Part shown: piece after piece, positions 45,440-58,969 of the stretch | Position numbering within the stretch: position 1 is the first letter of the stretch | Layout: each line of letters begins with the position of its first letter | From: Azadirachta indica | Taxonomy: Eukaryota; Streptophyta; Magnoliopsida; Sapindales; Meliaceae | NCBI GenBank assembly: GCA_022749755.1 | Contig: CM040453.1 | Coordinates: forward strand, 21,647,368-21,711,367 | DNA: 64,000 nt | Direction: 5' to 3' | Translations under genes and position numbers: made by a program | Notes under the pieces: generated by a model | Told to the model about the DNA's origin: nothing | The model's database searches: none | Seen by the model: only the letters and a program-made list of their open reading frames with translations

Positions 45440-46025
45440 TGGGGGTAAGTATTTTGAACCATTTGATGAGTATTGCAGACAATTAGGAATTTGTCATCAA
45501 AAGACACCTCCGAAGACTTCTCAGTTAAATGGGCTAGTTGAGAGGATAAATAAAACACTAGTTGAAAGAGTGAGATGTTTGCTTTCACAAGCACAATTGC
45601 CAATATCTTTTTGGGGAGAGGTTTTGAATACAGTTGTACATGTGTTGAATTTCACACTGTGTGTTCCTTTAAACTTTGATGTTCCAGATAAAGTTTGGTC
45701 AGAAAGGGATGTTGCTTATGATTATTTGCGTGTCTTTAAATGTAAAGCATTTTTGCATATTCCTAAAGATGAAAGGTCTAAACTTGATATTAAGATAAGA
45801 CAGTTTGTATTTCTCAACTATGGTCAAGATGAGTTTGGCTACAGGTTTTATGATTCAGTGCAAAAGAAATTTGTAAAAAGTTGGGATGCTGTGTTTATGG
45901 AAGACAAAACTATGCAGGATATTAAGAAGTCAAAAGAAGCAATGCCTCAGTATAGTGATACATTGATAGACTTGGATCCAATTCTTCCTACACATGTTCC
46001 AGCACAGCTTACAAATGAAGTCTAG
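45440..46025 (+). pseudogene. Copia A integrase, right arm
   Basis: The second catalytic Asp region TDNGGKYF (about 45,431) and GLVERINKTLVERVRC are present; the first Asp and the zinc site lie in the gap. The 151-codon frame 45570-46025 pairs with 42383-42838 on the left but reads VPDKVWS, FKCKAFLH and LNYGQDE where the left reads VLDQVWS, FRCKAFVH and LSYGQDE. Confidence 0.85.
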
Positions 46026-46187
46026 GATGACCAGTATGATACAGGTGATATTTAGACTCATACACAGGTTGAGGTTGATGATGATGTTCAAGATCAGTCA
46101 TCTACTTCAGAGGCTTCACTAGATGCTCTACTTAGAAGATGTACTAGAAACCGATAGCCCTCTACACGGTATCCTACGAGTGAGTAT

Positions 46188-47740
46188 GTGTTACTAACTG
46201 ATGGGGGAGAACCTGAATGCTATGCAAAAGCAGTGGAAAGTGAACACAAGAAAGAGTGGATTGATGCCATGCAAGACAAGATGAAGTCATTGTATGGAAA
46301 TCACACATTTGAGTTGGTAAAGTTACCTAAGAGTAAAAGAGCTTTGAAAAACAAATGGGTGTACAGATTGAAACAGGAAAAACATACCTAGCAGCCACGA
46401 TACAAAGCCAGATTGGTTGTCAAGGGATTTAGCCAAAGGAAAGATGTTGACTTTGATGAAATCTTCTCTCCAGTTGTCAAGATGTCATCCATTTGTGTGG
46501 TATTGGGCATAGCGGCTAGTCTTGACTTGGAGGTTGAGTAGATGGATGTAAAGACTGCTTTTCTACATGGAGACTTAGATAAAGAAATTTAAATGGAGTA
46601 GTCAGAGGGTTTCAGAATAAAAGGAAAAGAAGACTATATATGCAAGCTGAAGAAAAGTCTCTATGACTTGAAATAGGCACCAAGACAGTGGTATAAGAAG
46701 TTTGAATCAGTTATGGGGAAGCAAGGCTACCGAAAAACTTCTTCTGACCATTGTGTTTTTATGCAAAAATTTTTTTATGATGATTTTATCATATTATTAC
46801 TTTATGTTGATGACATGTTGATTGTTGGCAGGAATGCTTCTAAAATTGATATGTTAAAAAAGCAGTTAAGCAAATCTTTTGCTATGAAAGATTTAGGGCC
46901 AGCAAAACAAATCCTTGGCATTCGAATTTATTGAGATAGAGCAGCTAAGAAGTTGTGTATATCATAAGAGCATTACATTGAAAAGGTACTTGAAAGGTTT
47001 CATATGACCAACGCTAAAGTGGTTAGCACTTCTCTTGCTACACACTTTAAGTTAAGTACCAAATAGTCCCCTGCAACAGATAAAGAGAAAGAAGACATGG
47101 AAAGAGTTCCTTATGCTTCAACAATCAGAAGCTTGATGTATGTGATGGTATGCACAAGACCAGATATAACTCATGCAGTCAGTGTTGTTAGTAGATTTTT
47201 ATCCAATCCAGGAAGAGAGCATTGGAATACAGTGAAGTGGATTATGAGATATTTTTGAGGTATTTCTGATTTCAAACTCACATTTGGAAATGGAGAACCT
47301 GTGTTAGTTGGCTATATATATTCAGATATGGCTAGAGATGTTAATACTCAAAAGTTTACTATGCGCTACTTGATGACACTTTCAGGTGGAGCTGTATCAC
47401 GGCAATCAGGGCTACAAAAATGTGTTGTACTTTCTATTACAGAGGCAAAATTCATTGCAACAACTGAAGCATACAAAGAATTGTTGTGAATGAAGAGATT
47501 CTTATAGGAACTTGATTTCAAGCAACAACGATACGTGGTATTTTGTGATAATCAGAGTGCAATTCACTTGAGTAAGAATTCTTCTTTTCATACAAAATTA
47601 AAACATATTGATGCGAAATATTATTAGTTGAGAGATGCACTTAATGATAATATGTTTGAGCTTGAAAAGATTCACACAGATCACAATACCTCTGATATGT
47701 TAACCAAGACTCTTCCGAGTGAAAAGCTTGAAGTTTGTTG
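46188..47740 (+). pseudogene. Copia A reverse transcriptase and RNase H, right arm
   Basis: RT frame 46188-46391 begins the domain (DAMQDKMKSLYGNHTFELVK). KSLYDLK is followed by TAG where the left arm keeps Gln (about 46,675). Frame 46713-46934 carries YVDDMLIVGRNASKIDMLKK, then YASTIRSLMYVMVCTRPDI and RNase H frame 47301-47489. Stops not shared with the left arm show separate decay or consensus error. Confidence 0.85.
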
Positions 47741-47789
47741 TTCTATTGTTGGGTTAGTAAGTCCCTCTATATAGTCGAAAAAGGGGAGA

Positions 47790-48558
47790 TTTATTAGGTT
47801 GGGTTTCCTCCTATTTGGAGATGGCCCAAATTTTCTCTTTAATAGTAACTAAGCCCAATTAATTCAAGGACATTTTGGTCTTTTCTTAAGTAGAGTTTAG
47901 TATTTAATTTTTTGTTACAATATATATGTGTGTGTTAATAAGAGAGGTGGGTAATATTTATCATTTAGAGAGAGCGAGTACTGTTTACAAGAGAGAGACA
48001 GAATAATAAACTCAAAACAGTTTTGATCAAGTGGCTGATCAGAGGTCGATTCGTAGTTCGATTGAGCTGAAATTTTACCAACAGCTTCCTAACTTAAAGG
48101 ACTAAATTCTGAACGGTGGAGATCGGATTTGGAGCTCTCTTTCTTCAGATTTTGTGGTTGGAAGTTAGACTACCATTTTGGTGATATTTTTCTTGAACCC
48201 TCTCTAATTTCTTTGTAAAACTTGATTGTTTGTCAAGATTGTGTGATTTTGAGAATATTGTGGATATGTACCTCTAATTTTAAGTAAAGAGAAATTGTGT
48301 ATTCCCATTATTTGATTATAGTAGAGTTTTTTGGGTAGACTACGGTCCCATGGTTTTTACTCCTCACGTTGGGAGGTTTTCCACGTTAAAACTGATTGTG
48401 ATATGGTTGTTTTGTTTATGATGTGATTACTGTCCAAAAATTAATTTTGTGCCCAAAAATTGTTGCTCTATTTGTTTGTTTTCTATTAGGTTTACGCAAG
48501 TGAGGATAAGGTAATTATTGTGCTTCCACAAATTGATTTATATTAGTTTATCCCAACA
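47790..48558 (+). repeat. 3' LTR of copia A, right arm
   Basis: Mirror of 39,847-40,615, ending ATCCCAACA. By eye it differs from its mirror at about 15 positions in 770, while the next several hundred bases of copia B show none. Confidence 0.82.
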
Positions 48559-49640
48559 CCTTGAGCATGGTACACTTTTATTAACATATACTTTGTTAAC
48601 AAAGGCTTTCATAGACGTTCATACAAGCATGACTTGTGTGTCAAAATTGATATGAGTGGAGATATAATTATTGTCTGTTTGTACGTGGATGATCTAATTT
48701 TTGGCAATAATTCAAAATTATTGGCCAACTTCAGGGAGGTCGTGATATCTCAATTTGAGATGACAAAAATGGGCTTAATGCATGTTTTACTTCTTAGGCA
48801 TTAAAGTAAAGCCCAAAAAAAAGGGAATATTTATCTCACAAAATAAATATGCTGGAGATATTTTGAAGAAATTCAAGATGGAAGCGTGCATACCAATATT
48901 AACACGAGTTGAAGAATAGAATCTTGTGAAAGACGAAGCGGCGAACTAGTTGATGCAACTAATTTTAGAAGACTAGTTGGAAGTTTAAGATATCTGACAG
49001 TGACTAGACCTAACATTGTTTATGGAGTTGGAATTGTGAGCAGATTTATGGACTCTTTGCCACAATCGCATTGGCAAGCTGCAAAGCGAATTTTGAGATA
49101 TGTTAAAGGTACACTAGATGATGGCATATGTTATTCAAATACTAACAATGTAAAGTTGGTTGGATACACAGACAGTAATTAGGCAGGTGACACCGAAAAA
49201 TGAAAAAGCACTTTAGTTTATGTTTGTCATCTTGGTTCTGGAGTATTCTCTTGGTCATTCAAGAAACAATAAGTTGTTGCTCTTTTAACAACAAAAGCAG
49301 AATATATACCCGCAATAGGTTGTGCAACACAAGCAGTTTGGTTACAAAGAATGCTTACTGAATTGCAACATCAACAAGAGGTCCCTACAAAAACGTTCTA
49401 CGACAACAAATCAATAATTGCCTTCACAAAAAATCTAGTCTTCCTTGGTTGTAGAAAGTACATCGACATTAAACATTAATATATTCGAGATTTGGTAAAA
49501 GACAAAAAGATAATAGTTGAGTATTGTACAATTAAAGATCAAATAGAAGACATTTTCACAAAAGGTCTTAAACCAGATTTGTTTTTCAAGCAAAGAAGAT
49601 GCTAGGATTAATTAACTTGGCAAACTTCGTTTAAAGGAGG
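48559..49640 (+). pseudogene. Copia B pol, RT-to-RNase H half, right arm
   Basis: Plus-strand mirror of 38764-39846. It has CLYVDDLIFGNNSKLLANF near 48,675-48,725, TRPNIVYGVGIVSRFMDSLP in the frame 49000-49182, and ends at the purine tract TTTAAAGGAGGG before the LTR. A TAG follows YTDSN in the RNase H part. Confidence 0.8.
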
Positions 49641-49641
49641 G

Positions 49642-50704
49642 TGTTGGAAATATAAACCAAGCTTAAGAATAAAGAAATTCTAGATGGACTTAATTGAAGA
49701 AGTTATAAGGATTGATGAAATTTCTAGAATAGAAAATTCTGGAAGAGACTAGATGAAAATTGTCAAATGAGAAAAAGTTTAAGTCACTTGGGTATAGTTA
49801 CAATTGCTTGGGCGCGTTGATGATTTGCTTAGCCTTGTTAATTACAATTTCTTAGCCGTGTTGATGACCAGCTGGGAAGGAAGAAATATTCAAACTTAGC
49901 AAACCAAATTGGATTGTAAATCAACTAATCATATCCATATAAAGGGATGATTAGTAGAGATGGCAAAATTTCCTATGAGTTTTGGATTTCCATGGAAATT
50001 CGCTCCAAATGGGTAAAATTAGGTTGCTATAATGACTAATGGGGTAGGAAATGGGGAGAGATTAATTCTCATATTATTAATAGGGTAACGAATGATTTAG
50101 TACTCTCCATCCAATTCTTTCCCCATTCCCAATATATATAAAATAAAATATTATAATATTTTATTTTAAAAAAAAATATATATATGCAAATAATGTTTAA
50201 TTAAAAAATTACACTTTATAATTTTTATCCTATCAAGTATTGAAGTTTATATTTTTAATATAATTATCATATATAAATAACACTATAACATATTAATAAA
50301 ATTTTAAGTTAGCATTTAGTATAAATAAATACTAAAGTGGGGAAAATAAGTGGGGATGGAAAATCTACTCCTCATGTGGAGATTCTCCATCCTTATTGCA
50401 TTATATTTTATTGAAAAATGAGGTGAAGAATGAAAATTAAAATTAAAACGGGATGAGAAACAAGAAAGGTCTTTCCATCCCTACTCTACCCCACAGTCAT
50501 CTCTATTGATTAGTTCATAAATTAGAATGAGAGAGAGAGAAATAGAGTAATAGTAAGAGAGAAAAGACTCCAATGAGTCTGCGTCTATGTTTAAGTAAGT
50601 ATTTTGAGTGTTAATTGTTTTATCAATAAAATTATTTTTGTTGTGTGAAATTTCGAGGTTTGTAAAATCAATCCTTGAAGAAGATAAAAAGCTTGTGTGC
50701 CAAT
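49642..50704 (+). repeat. 3' LTR of copia B with MITE inside, right arm
   Basis: Mirror of 37,701-38,763. Starts TGTTGGAAATATAAACC after the purine tract. Confidence 0.65.
49955..50483. mobile_element. hAT-derived MITE, right arm
   Basis: Mirror of 37,923-38,450 with ends TAGAGATGGCAAAATTTCC and TTTCCATCCCTA. Small length differences lie in a TA/poly-A stretch near 50,150-50,185. Confidence 0.7.
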
Positions 50705-50959
50705 AAGAAGAAGACTGTAAAGAAAACAAAGAGAGAAAAGAAAAAAATAGAAAAAAGTAATTAATTAACACGGGTCAGAATAAATAAATAATTTATCTTT
50801 TATTTTGGTTTATATTTTATTGTGTTAAAATACAATTTTACCCTTGCAAAATAAATTTTTACACCAATACAACTAACAGCTCCTCATTTTTTAAACCTTA
50901 GGGAGGTAGTGCTGAATTCGACTAAACCTGAGGAGGGTCAAGGGCAATTTCCCGAAATG

Positions 50960-51089
50960 GAAAACACCATGGTTGGACTTGGGAGGTCACGACCTGAACA
51001 AGAATATGCTAGACTACTACGTCATTTCGGGTCTGGGAGCTGTAAACTTCGTATACTTCAGTTTCATTGCAAGCAACCAGTTTAGCTGA
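50960..51089 (+). pseudogene. NPF transporter terminal-exon relic, copy 3
   Basis: Plus-strand mirror of 37317-37446, reading PWLDLGGHDLNKNMLDYY to the stop at 51087. No differences from copy 2 were noticed. Confidence 0.66.
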
Positions 51090-51971
51090 AAACGAGATAA
51101 AGGAGGTGCAGTCGGAGGACTTCATTACCTGCGACTCAAAAGACCTGTGAAAATTTTCGTTAAATATACTACTTTTATATCATTGATTTCCACTGTGAAA
51201 TTACTCGATTTGCTTACATTTAAATACCTTGTCAGCTGAAACTATAATATTACTAATTGTAAAGTAAAAGAACTCTTCATCAACTGATGAAGCCAAAGAG
51301 TTAATTGATTCAAGTGCCAGCATAATAGTAGCATGGGCATTTTCCGGTTTGAAATTGAAATGACGAGTTAGGCTTTTTTTCTTTTTCAACTTAATTGAAT
51401 CAATTAATATTTTGCTTTTATACATAATAATTGAACAATCAACTTTTCATAAAGAATTAATTATTAATTGTTTTAAAACTAGTATAAAGTCAAATGATAA
51501 AAATTATAAAACTAAAGAATAGACTAAACAAATAACAAATAAATTACGAATTATTCCCGCCTAAAAAGACAAATTGTTACTACATATAGACTTAATGCAT
51601 GAAACGAACTCAAATTCAGAATCAGAATCATGATTAGGTGGATTCTGCTGCTGTGAATGCTACAGCCTATATTTCAAAGCAAATTGTAGTTGCTCTGCGG
51701 CCCCTTATATGGTCTCAAACATAGTGATTAGAAATTGCAATGCGGTAAATAGATGGCAATGTAACACGTAGAACATAATATACAGACGTCATACAAGAAA
51801 AATACTAGTGCATGCCCACTTTTTATGACAGCTTACATATAATGCAGGTACTTGGAAATTTCATTGATATTACACTGTAAACTCTTATTTAAAGGATGTT
51901 TGAGATTACAACACAAGGACAAGCTAGCTACATTTTTTATTAAGTAGAGCAATTAAGTAGGAGCGGTATAT
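51090..51971. other. Flank between NPF tail and P450 copy 3
   Basis: Mirror of 36,427-37,316. No separate gene seen. Confidence 0.55.
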
Positions 51972-54349
51972 TTATATTTCATTTTTCTTGATTTCAACAC
52001 CATCAACCGGTATTGGATATGGAAGATTATTCTTATCTGCATCCGGATTGAGAAGTTCCCACCTGCAATTCCATGAAAATTATATGACAAAACGTCTGTA
52101 TCTGCGTTGGCTCAAAGTTAAAAAGACTTTGATAGGTTTGCTTTACTTGTATCCTACAGGAAAATGGTGAAGAAAGAGTGCAATTTGTAATCGAGCAAGC
52201 ATGTTTCCAGCACAAATTCTTGATCCACCACCAAAAAACCTGGTATGTATCTGACCTTGCTGGTTTCTGTATAATATATATAAAATAGTAAATGATCTAG
52301 ACGCGTTAGTTTTACATAGAAAGCAGCATTGATTAAAAACGATATGGAAATCAACGTGGACTTACATTCCATCTGTCAGATTACAGCACATTGGATCATC
52401 AAAGTTCTCTGGATTTGTGTGGAGGTATCTTAGCAAGAGAATTACTTTCCATCCCTTTCGTATCTTATAACCTGCATAAGTAATCAAATAGTTTCATGAC
52501 AGTCTGTTCATCAGTTGAAAGCGATAATGAACTAACAATTGTCATCATTGTAACCTTTCTTGAGTTAATAGATAACTTTGTACCTTCAAATTCTACTTCC
52601 CTGGTAGGCAATCGGAAAATGATCGCTGAAACGTTAGCCATTCTTGTTGTTTCTTCCACCACCTGTAATGATGATCATTTGTTAGTCTATATGAAGCATG
52701 AGGCTAATTTCCTAACACTAATCGGAAAATCTCTGTATTAATTGTAATACTGCCAATTTGATAGCTATACACCTCGTTCGTGTATTTCATTTTTGAAACA
52801 TCTTCACTCCCAAGGAAATCTCCTTTCTTGCTCCTTTTTATAGCCACGTTCTCTTCCTGCAATTTCCTCAGAATTAAGGAACTCAGGTCACAGAACAGTA
52901 AATTTAGCCCTTGGTCCTTTCTCTATAGAATAACATATGATTATACCGTAGCTTTTCAAGGACATCAGGGAACTTTGCAAGAAAATAAAGAGCCCACATC
53001 GAAGGAAGAGAAGTAGATTGATATCCAGCAATAACAAGGCCGACAATGTTGCCTGAAACGTCTTGATCACTTAATTTTTTTTTCCTCATCATCTTCAATC
53101 TGCATCAGTCCATCCATTAAATCATTTGACTTCTCTGCTCCATTTTGATTTTCTTCTTTTCCAGCTGCACTCTAAATATTGCCTCAAGCTTCTTTCTACA
53201 CTGCCATTTATACACATGAACATCTCTATTATATACCATTGCAGAAATAGCCCCTGCTTAAATTTTGCACCAATTGTTAATAGCGACTGCTCATTCTAAC
53301 CAAACGCTCATTCAAATCTGTCACCGCGCAATATTTTTAAAGGTTCCATATATGGAGAATGCAAGTAATCTGACCATAGCACGAAGAAATGCAGTTCCTG
53401 GAAAGTTGGACGGCTGAGCTCTAATTCCTTGAACCAACCCATTAAACAATTTATCCATGGTAACTAACATTGGCCCCGGTTCAAAGCTTGCGAATAATTT
53501 TACCGTTGTTCTCGAACGTCACCTGTAAGCATAAGGTATGGAATCAAAATCATATCATTAATAGACTCGGAGGTACTAAATCTATCTCTTATTGAATGAT
53601 TTTGTTGCATCTTTTAACTTCTTTGCTTCGTCATACACTTTTGACTCTACCCTTCTGGGCCCAAGACTGGAGTGCAGAAACAATGCGGGGTTGCACAGCA
53701 GCTGTACTGCGCCTAATAGCATCTGGTCGATTAAGCGCATTGGAAACAAAATTTTTGAGCCTGATATGTGCTTCTCCATGAACTGCTGCTACAAGAGAAG
53801 TCTGCCCCACCAGATCAACGTTAGGCCATTCAAGGAAGAAGACATCATCGGGCCGAAACACAAATTTGTTGATCGCAGGGAAACATGCTATTATAGACGG
53901 TGATCCGAGGAGGTGGGTTTTGTACAATCCTACTCCGTCACCGTACCTGATCATCATCATCAAAATAATTTTGTTTGAAATATTCCAATTCATGGGTAGG
54001 CCAAGGTGGTTGCCTTTAAATTATCTATACCTGTGTATTTACTCAAAATCATTTCCAAGTTGTATCCTATCAGATATAACTATATATGGGAAAGATGTCC
54101 TACTTTCGTCTCTTAGAAATGATCAATTCATCTGGGGCGGCGAAGAACTTTGAAGTACCACAGAAACGTAATCATCTCTCTGGAAAAGGGAAAACCCATA
54201 TGACCAGGAGGCAGCCTGGTTCCGGTGCCGGAATATCGAAATTTGAGAGGAAGTGCATACCATATCTCATTCCACTACCACAATAGACACCCCAGTATCG
54301 GCAGCCCTCTAAGAAACAAAGCCACCCACACTCCGCTCGTACTTTCCAT
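51972..54349 (-). pseudogene. CYP85-clan cytochrome P450, copy 3, mirror of copy 2
   Basis: Start codon at 54347-54349, stop at 51972-51974. It carries the same set of lesions as copy 2: TAG at 54275-54277, the exon-1 frameshift, the extra bases in exons 2 and 3, the lost splice donor, and the TAG ending exon 3. All sizeable frames in it are identical to those of copy 2. Shared damage means the breakage came before the two arms separated, or that they are two records of one locus. Confidence 0.86.
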
Positions 54350-54699
54350 ATTATGAACTTTAATTTAATGCGTCCCGTTTGTTTTTTCATAAAATAGCCA
54401 TGTATATGTATTCTATATTGTTTTTGTGGTAGATTCCTCCAAGATTATTCGTCTAACCTAGAACGCTAGCAGATGGGAAATGATATCCCACTCATATTAC
54501 AAGTTTAAATTTCTATTCATGCTGGATTTAATATGAATAATAATAGAGAGCTCACTGTACTGTAGAATGGTTGATGACGAAAATTATGCATTGTTTAATT
54601 AGATAGATATAATTAATTAGTAAGGACATATCTACAGCTAATATCCGATAAGATAATCTGGATTGAAAGTAAATTAGTGATTGGTTAATGCTGCATTAG

Positions 54700-56053
54700 G
54701 TACTGTAGAACATGTAGTCATGAGAAGTGGTCAATTGTCACCTACCTCACGAATCTTGGCATTTTGTACTTTCTTATAATTTGCTGTAATATATATGTAG
54801 TTAGATGGATAGCATGTGTCTTGTCGGAACTCGAGTTTGATTCCCTTTAAGATGCCGAGGAATAAAAGTAAAGTACACAAAAAGTACACAAATGGACCAA
54901 AAAGCACAAATGGACCAAAACTATTTTTTCAATGCTCAAATTATGAGTTGTGGTGTGCAGAATAAAAGTGAAGTTAAATCTAACCTAAATCAACGTAAAG
55001 TCTTAGGCCAAACCCATTTAGGGAGAATTTGGACATAAAAGATTCGTCATGTGATTAGGTTAATGCATGAGTAGCACAAAAACCAAAATTCTTAAGTTCA
55101 TTTTAACTCTAAAATCTTATTTTTAGACACATTAATCTCCTAATGATTTCAGAAAGACCCATTAAAATCTTTAATCCTAGTCTATTAGTGTCAAAAGTTA
55201 GTTTGGATGGAAAATTGACTTATTATTATGCAATAACGACTCTGCCCCTACTCAACATTCGTAAATTATAAATGAGAATGAAAGAATCCATATCAGCCAT
55301 AAAAGTTCATTATTCTCAAATTTAAATAAAACCCTAATTAAATTTAGGCAAAATAAGAATTCAATCTGTTATACACATGTAAGAAATGACAACTCTACCA
55401 CAATCAAATATCGATGGAATCAAACTTGTGATTTATTTTGGGTGGGTCGAATTCGGGAAAAACAAGAATTCAATCTGTTTTGCTTTGATTTTAAGTGGGT
55501 TGTTCTGCTGTAATATATATTCTATTTTGCTTTGATTTATGTGGAATCAAACCTGAAGCACTGCGTAGGTTTGAGTAAATTGAGTACGTCTCTCCCTCTG
55601 CTTCATTCATTGCAGGTGGAACTCGGGGAGTTTAAAGGAAGGTTGACTGAGTTTATTAGCAATTAACTGTGATGCACTATGCAAGAGTTTGCCATGGAGT
55701 CAAGAATTGGCTGCAACTCATCCTCCTTGCAAAAGGATAACAAACACGAGTCTCATTGTACAGAATGCAACTTAGATTAACCTTTAGCTGTAAATATTTT
55801 TATTTTCTTATAATATATAGTTAATTGGAATTGAGATGGTTGTTGTGAACATACTCTTAATCCCTTAATCTTGACTAATACTTAGGAAAGGAAACAAAGC
55901 ATTCTTAATCTCTTGATTTTAGTAGCTGCTGTATAAAGAAGGTTGATTTTTTTTATATTTTGTTTACTTTATGTTTTAATTTAAAAAGTAAAATATTTTT
56001 ATTGATTTTTTAATGTTTATTTATGAGTTGGCTATACCATGTCAAGCTAATAT
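54700..56053. other. Intergenic DNA, right arm
   Basis: Mirror of 32,341-33,690. The possible exon relic lies at about 55,610-55,760 on the plus strand (splice-like GCAG then VELGEFKGRLTEF and a stop), with no family recognised. Confidence 0.4.
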
Positions 56054-56482
56054 TAAGAGTCCGTTTAGTACAGTTTTTCAAATAAAGCTTTTTAAAGTAA
56101 AATTTTTACCCGTAAAATTTTTATAAATAAAATTTTTAATAAAAATTTATTAATCGTTTATTTGTCACAAATGACTTTTAAGAAAAATTTAAGTAATTAT
56201 TTTAATAGACAGATTTTTAATATTTTATTTTAAAAAAATTACGTAAAATTTTTAAAATAAAGTAAGGGTATTTTAAATAATTTTACCTTTTAAAAAAACT
56301 GGGAAAGCTCTACTGTCAAAAATCCAAATTTTGGGTTTCTTCCAATAGAAGGAAAATAACTTTTTTAATTTTCAAACTCTCTTTTTCATTGTCAACCAAA
56401 CGACATTAAAAAATTTGAAAAGAGTTTTTATCATTAAAAAAGCCCTTTTGCCTAATGAGAAAGCCAAATCAAACGGGCACTA
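56054..56482. mobile_element. MITE, hAT-like ends, right arm
   Basis: Mirror of 31,912-32,340; ends TAAGAGTCCGTTTAGTAC and AAACGGGCACTA. Confidence 0.6.
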
Positions 56483-57574
56483 ATTATATTAACTACAATA
56501 AATAAATATAATATAACACCATTATTTTCCTCTACACTATCGGTTGAAACTAATAGATTAGAACTTTATGCGTGTTTTTAAAACCAATGGGATTAATGTG
56601 TCCAATAAGATATATGTTAAGAATCTGTATGTCTTTTTTTTATTAATTAAAATAAGTATTTTATTACAAGTATAAATCTTTAACATCTCTTTTAGTTAGG
56701 ATTAAAATATATTTAATTTAATTTCTATGCAAAGACTTAAGAGTGGTCTTAAAAATATGGCTTGCATTAAATTAGAATTACATGAACTTGGTTATTTTCT
56801 ACTAGAATTTCACGTGACATAATATATAAAAGAAGCATTATCCCACATTGAAAGGGGATAGTCTTAGAGATGAAAAGGCTTAATTATCAGTTTGATGTCC
56901 TTGAAACCATGCTCTTAAGACACAACCTTCTCTTAGGCATTAGTCTAGCAATTCATAATTTCCCACCATCTTTTGTCACTAAAGTCAGCCTTAGGCACTT
57001 CCTTAACATCCTCACATTTGTCATGTATATTTAGGTGTTAAAATTTGTCACCATAGACTTTAAAGACTTTTCTGTAGCCTTAGATGTATTGAGCCATAGA
57101 TAGGATATTGGATATCACCACAAGTGAACTCATTCAATATCAACTTAGTACTGCAATAAACCAAGACCTACCTTAAACATATTATGTTCCTTTGCATTGG
57201 TATTAGGACTAGATTCCTCCCACACACATCGTGGAATCATAATTTGGGTCTCGCGTCTTATTAAAATATTGCAGGTATAGTTGCAGAGGTAGTGGATCTC
57301 TCTATTCAAACCAACCAATCTTTTAAAATTGCAACATCACAACTCTCGAGCCATTAAGCGCAATTTAAGAGATGTGGTGGGCCTTAATCATTGAACTCAA
57401 AAGTGGTGTGAAAGGTCAATTTAGATTTAGAGGCTTAGTGGTATTAAAGTCTACCAAAAACCATACAAAGTTTATTCAAGTGATCAGCAAATCATAATCT
57501 AACGCATTGGTTGAGTAAATTCCCTTGCAACATTTAGGTGACTCTACGGGTAATTTGGTAGGATTTCATGAGAC
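56483..57574 (+). other. Possible LTR/leader of the gypsy element, right arm
   Basis: Mirror of 30,817-31,911, with TATAAAAGAAG near 56,825 and ATCCCACATTGAAAGGGG after it, upstream of the gag ATG at 57575. No second LTR seen. Confidence 0.3.
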
Positions 57575-58905
57575 ATGGTGGTCACAAGGAGCAACAAACG
57601 AACCAATGATGACAATCATGTTAAGCCTACTACCAAGCAGACACAAATATCTCTATTACCAACTGACAATGCTCAACAAGAACTACAAGTAACAATTAAG
57701 AAACTAATTATACTAGGGCCATTCTTATTATGCAGAGCATACAAGATATGTGCAAAAAGATTAGTTAAATTTAAGCAGCAATAAAAGCAAGTCCTCCTAA
57801 TCCTCCTCTTTAATAGATATTCAAAGAGTAAACGATACTCGAGGGGACCACACCAAAGGCTTTTGCCACCAACTATGTCAGAATCCAAAAAACCTGCAAC
57901 ACGCGTAGATTTAACATCTTTTGTAAAATAGTATGTGTCAAGTCCCTTTGCATTGAGACAAAGTACATGCCTCTTCTACATTATCAAGAGGAGATTAGAT
58001 AGAGAAGAAGCAAATCCTAAGGAACATATCACTTGCTTCATGGATACACTTGTTATACATGCTCATAACAAAGAATTACGCATCAAAGATCTCTCTACAT
58101 TAGTGATAGGTCATGCATACCCTTGGTATGTTGCTTTGTCTCCTAGGTATATACATTTTTGGAAGGACTTAGCTACGAAATTTGCCAAAAGTATTTTCAT
58201 AGATAAGAAAGAATAAGACTCCTCCAACTTAATAACACCAAACAACAATATAGAGAATTGTTCATGGATTTCGTTGTACACTTCCACACCTTATGCTGGA
58301 ATGTCATGAACAAATGGAGGAAAAAGAAATTGTATAAATATGCATGGACAATATGTTGCCAAACTATCGTGTTTCCCTTGAACTGCAACTTAGGTATATT
58401 TAGCAAACTCATTAAAGTAGCACAAAAGACATTGCTCGTAGAAAAGCAACCTATTAATGGAAAGACAAAGATAAAGGCTTTTCATATATATATAGAGAAA
58501 AGGAATACTCCCTATAAAGAAAAAAGTAGACCAAATGGAATTCGACCTCAAAGGTAATTGCTACCAGAATGGCCTATTCTATGTGATGATATTGAACTTC
58601 ATTCAGTTTTGGATAAATGGACAAAAAACAACCTCTTCAAACCAATGTTTGTTTGTAAAGATATTATTGAAAAAGACAAATGCAATCACTGATTTTTTCG
58701 CTATCATCAATTAGTAAACCATAATGAGAGACATCGTATGCATATCCAAAACCTTATTCATGAAAAGATTGCGATAGATATATTAGTCTTGTCTCTTCAA
58801 AGACAGATCATGGACATCAACCCTCTACCTCAATACAACATAGAAGCTACTGCATCATTGATTGAAATTCACTCGATGGACTCAAAAATAAATAAATAAA
58901 TAAAA
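57575..58905 (+). pseudogene. Ty3-gypsy gag relic, right arm
   Basis: Frames 57575-57784, 57935-58216 and 58258-58557 are identical in translation to the left copies. The zinc-like region RYHQLVNHNERHR lies near 58,700-58,740. Stops separate the frames and the CACTA-like element follows. Confidence 0.72.
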
Positions 58906-58969
58906 TAAAGTAGCTGAGATTACTACTAAAGGGAAGATGGTTGAAGTTTTTCTCGGAAAGAGAACACGT

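Larger units (their letters stand above)
45368..48558 (+). mobile_element. Copia A, right arm, 5'-truncated by the gap
   Basis: Integrase from TDNGGKYFEPFDEYC, RT, RNase H, purine tract (AAAAAGGGGAGA, about 47,780) and 3' LTR (about 47,790-48,558). Compared with the left copy it has 8 changed residues in 151 (45570-46025), 2 in about 67 (46713-46934) and 2 in 62 (47301-47489), plus extra stops, whereas sequence beyond the LTR is identical or nearly so. The RT YVDD box is at 46,803-46,814. Confidence 0.9.

Noticed and set aside
53592..53903. 103-codon plus-strand frame in copy 3 (and mirror 34491-34802)
   Set aside because: It is the antisense shadow of P450 exon 2; no independent family resemblance.
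34045..54349. Copies 2 and 3 as two working P450 genes facing each other
   Set aside because: Both carry the same stop codon, frameshifts and lost splice donor, and copy 3 is the mirror of copy 2.
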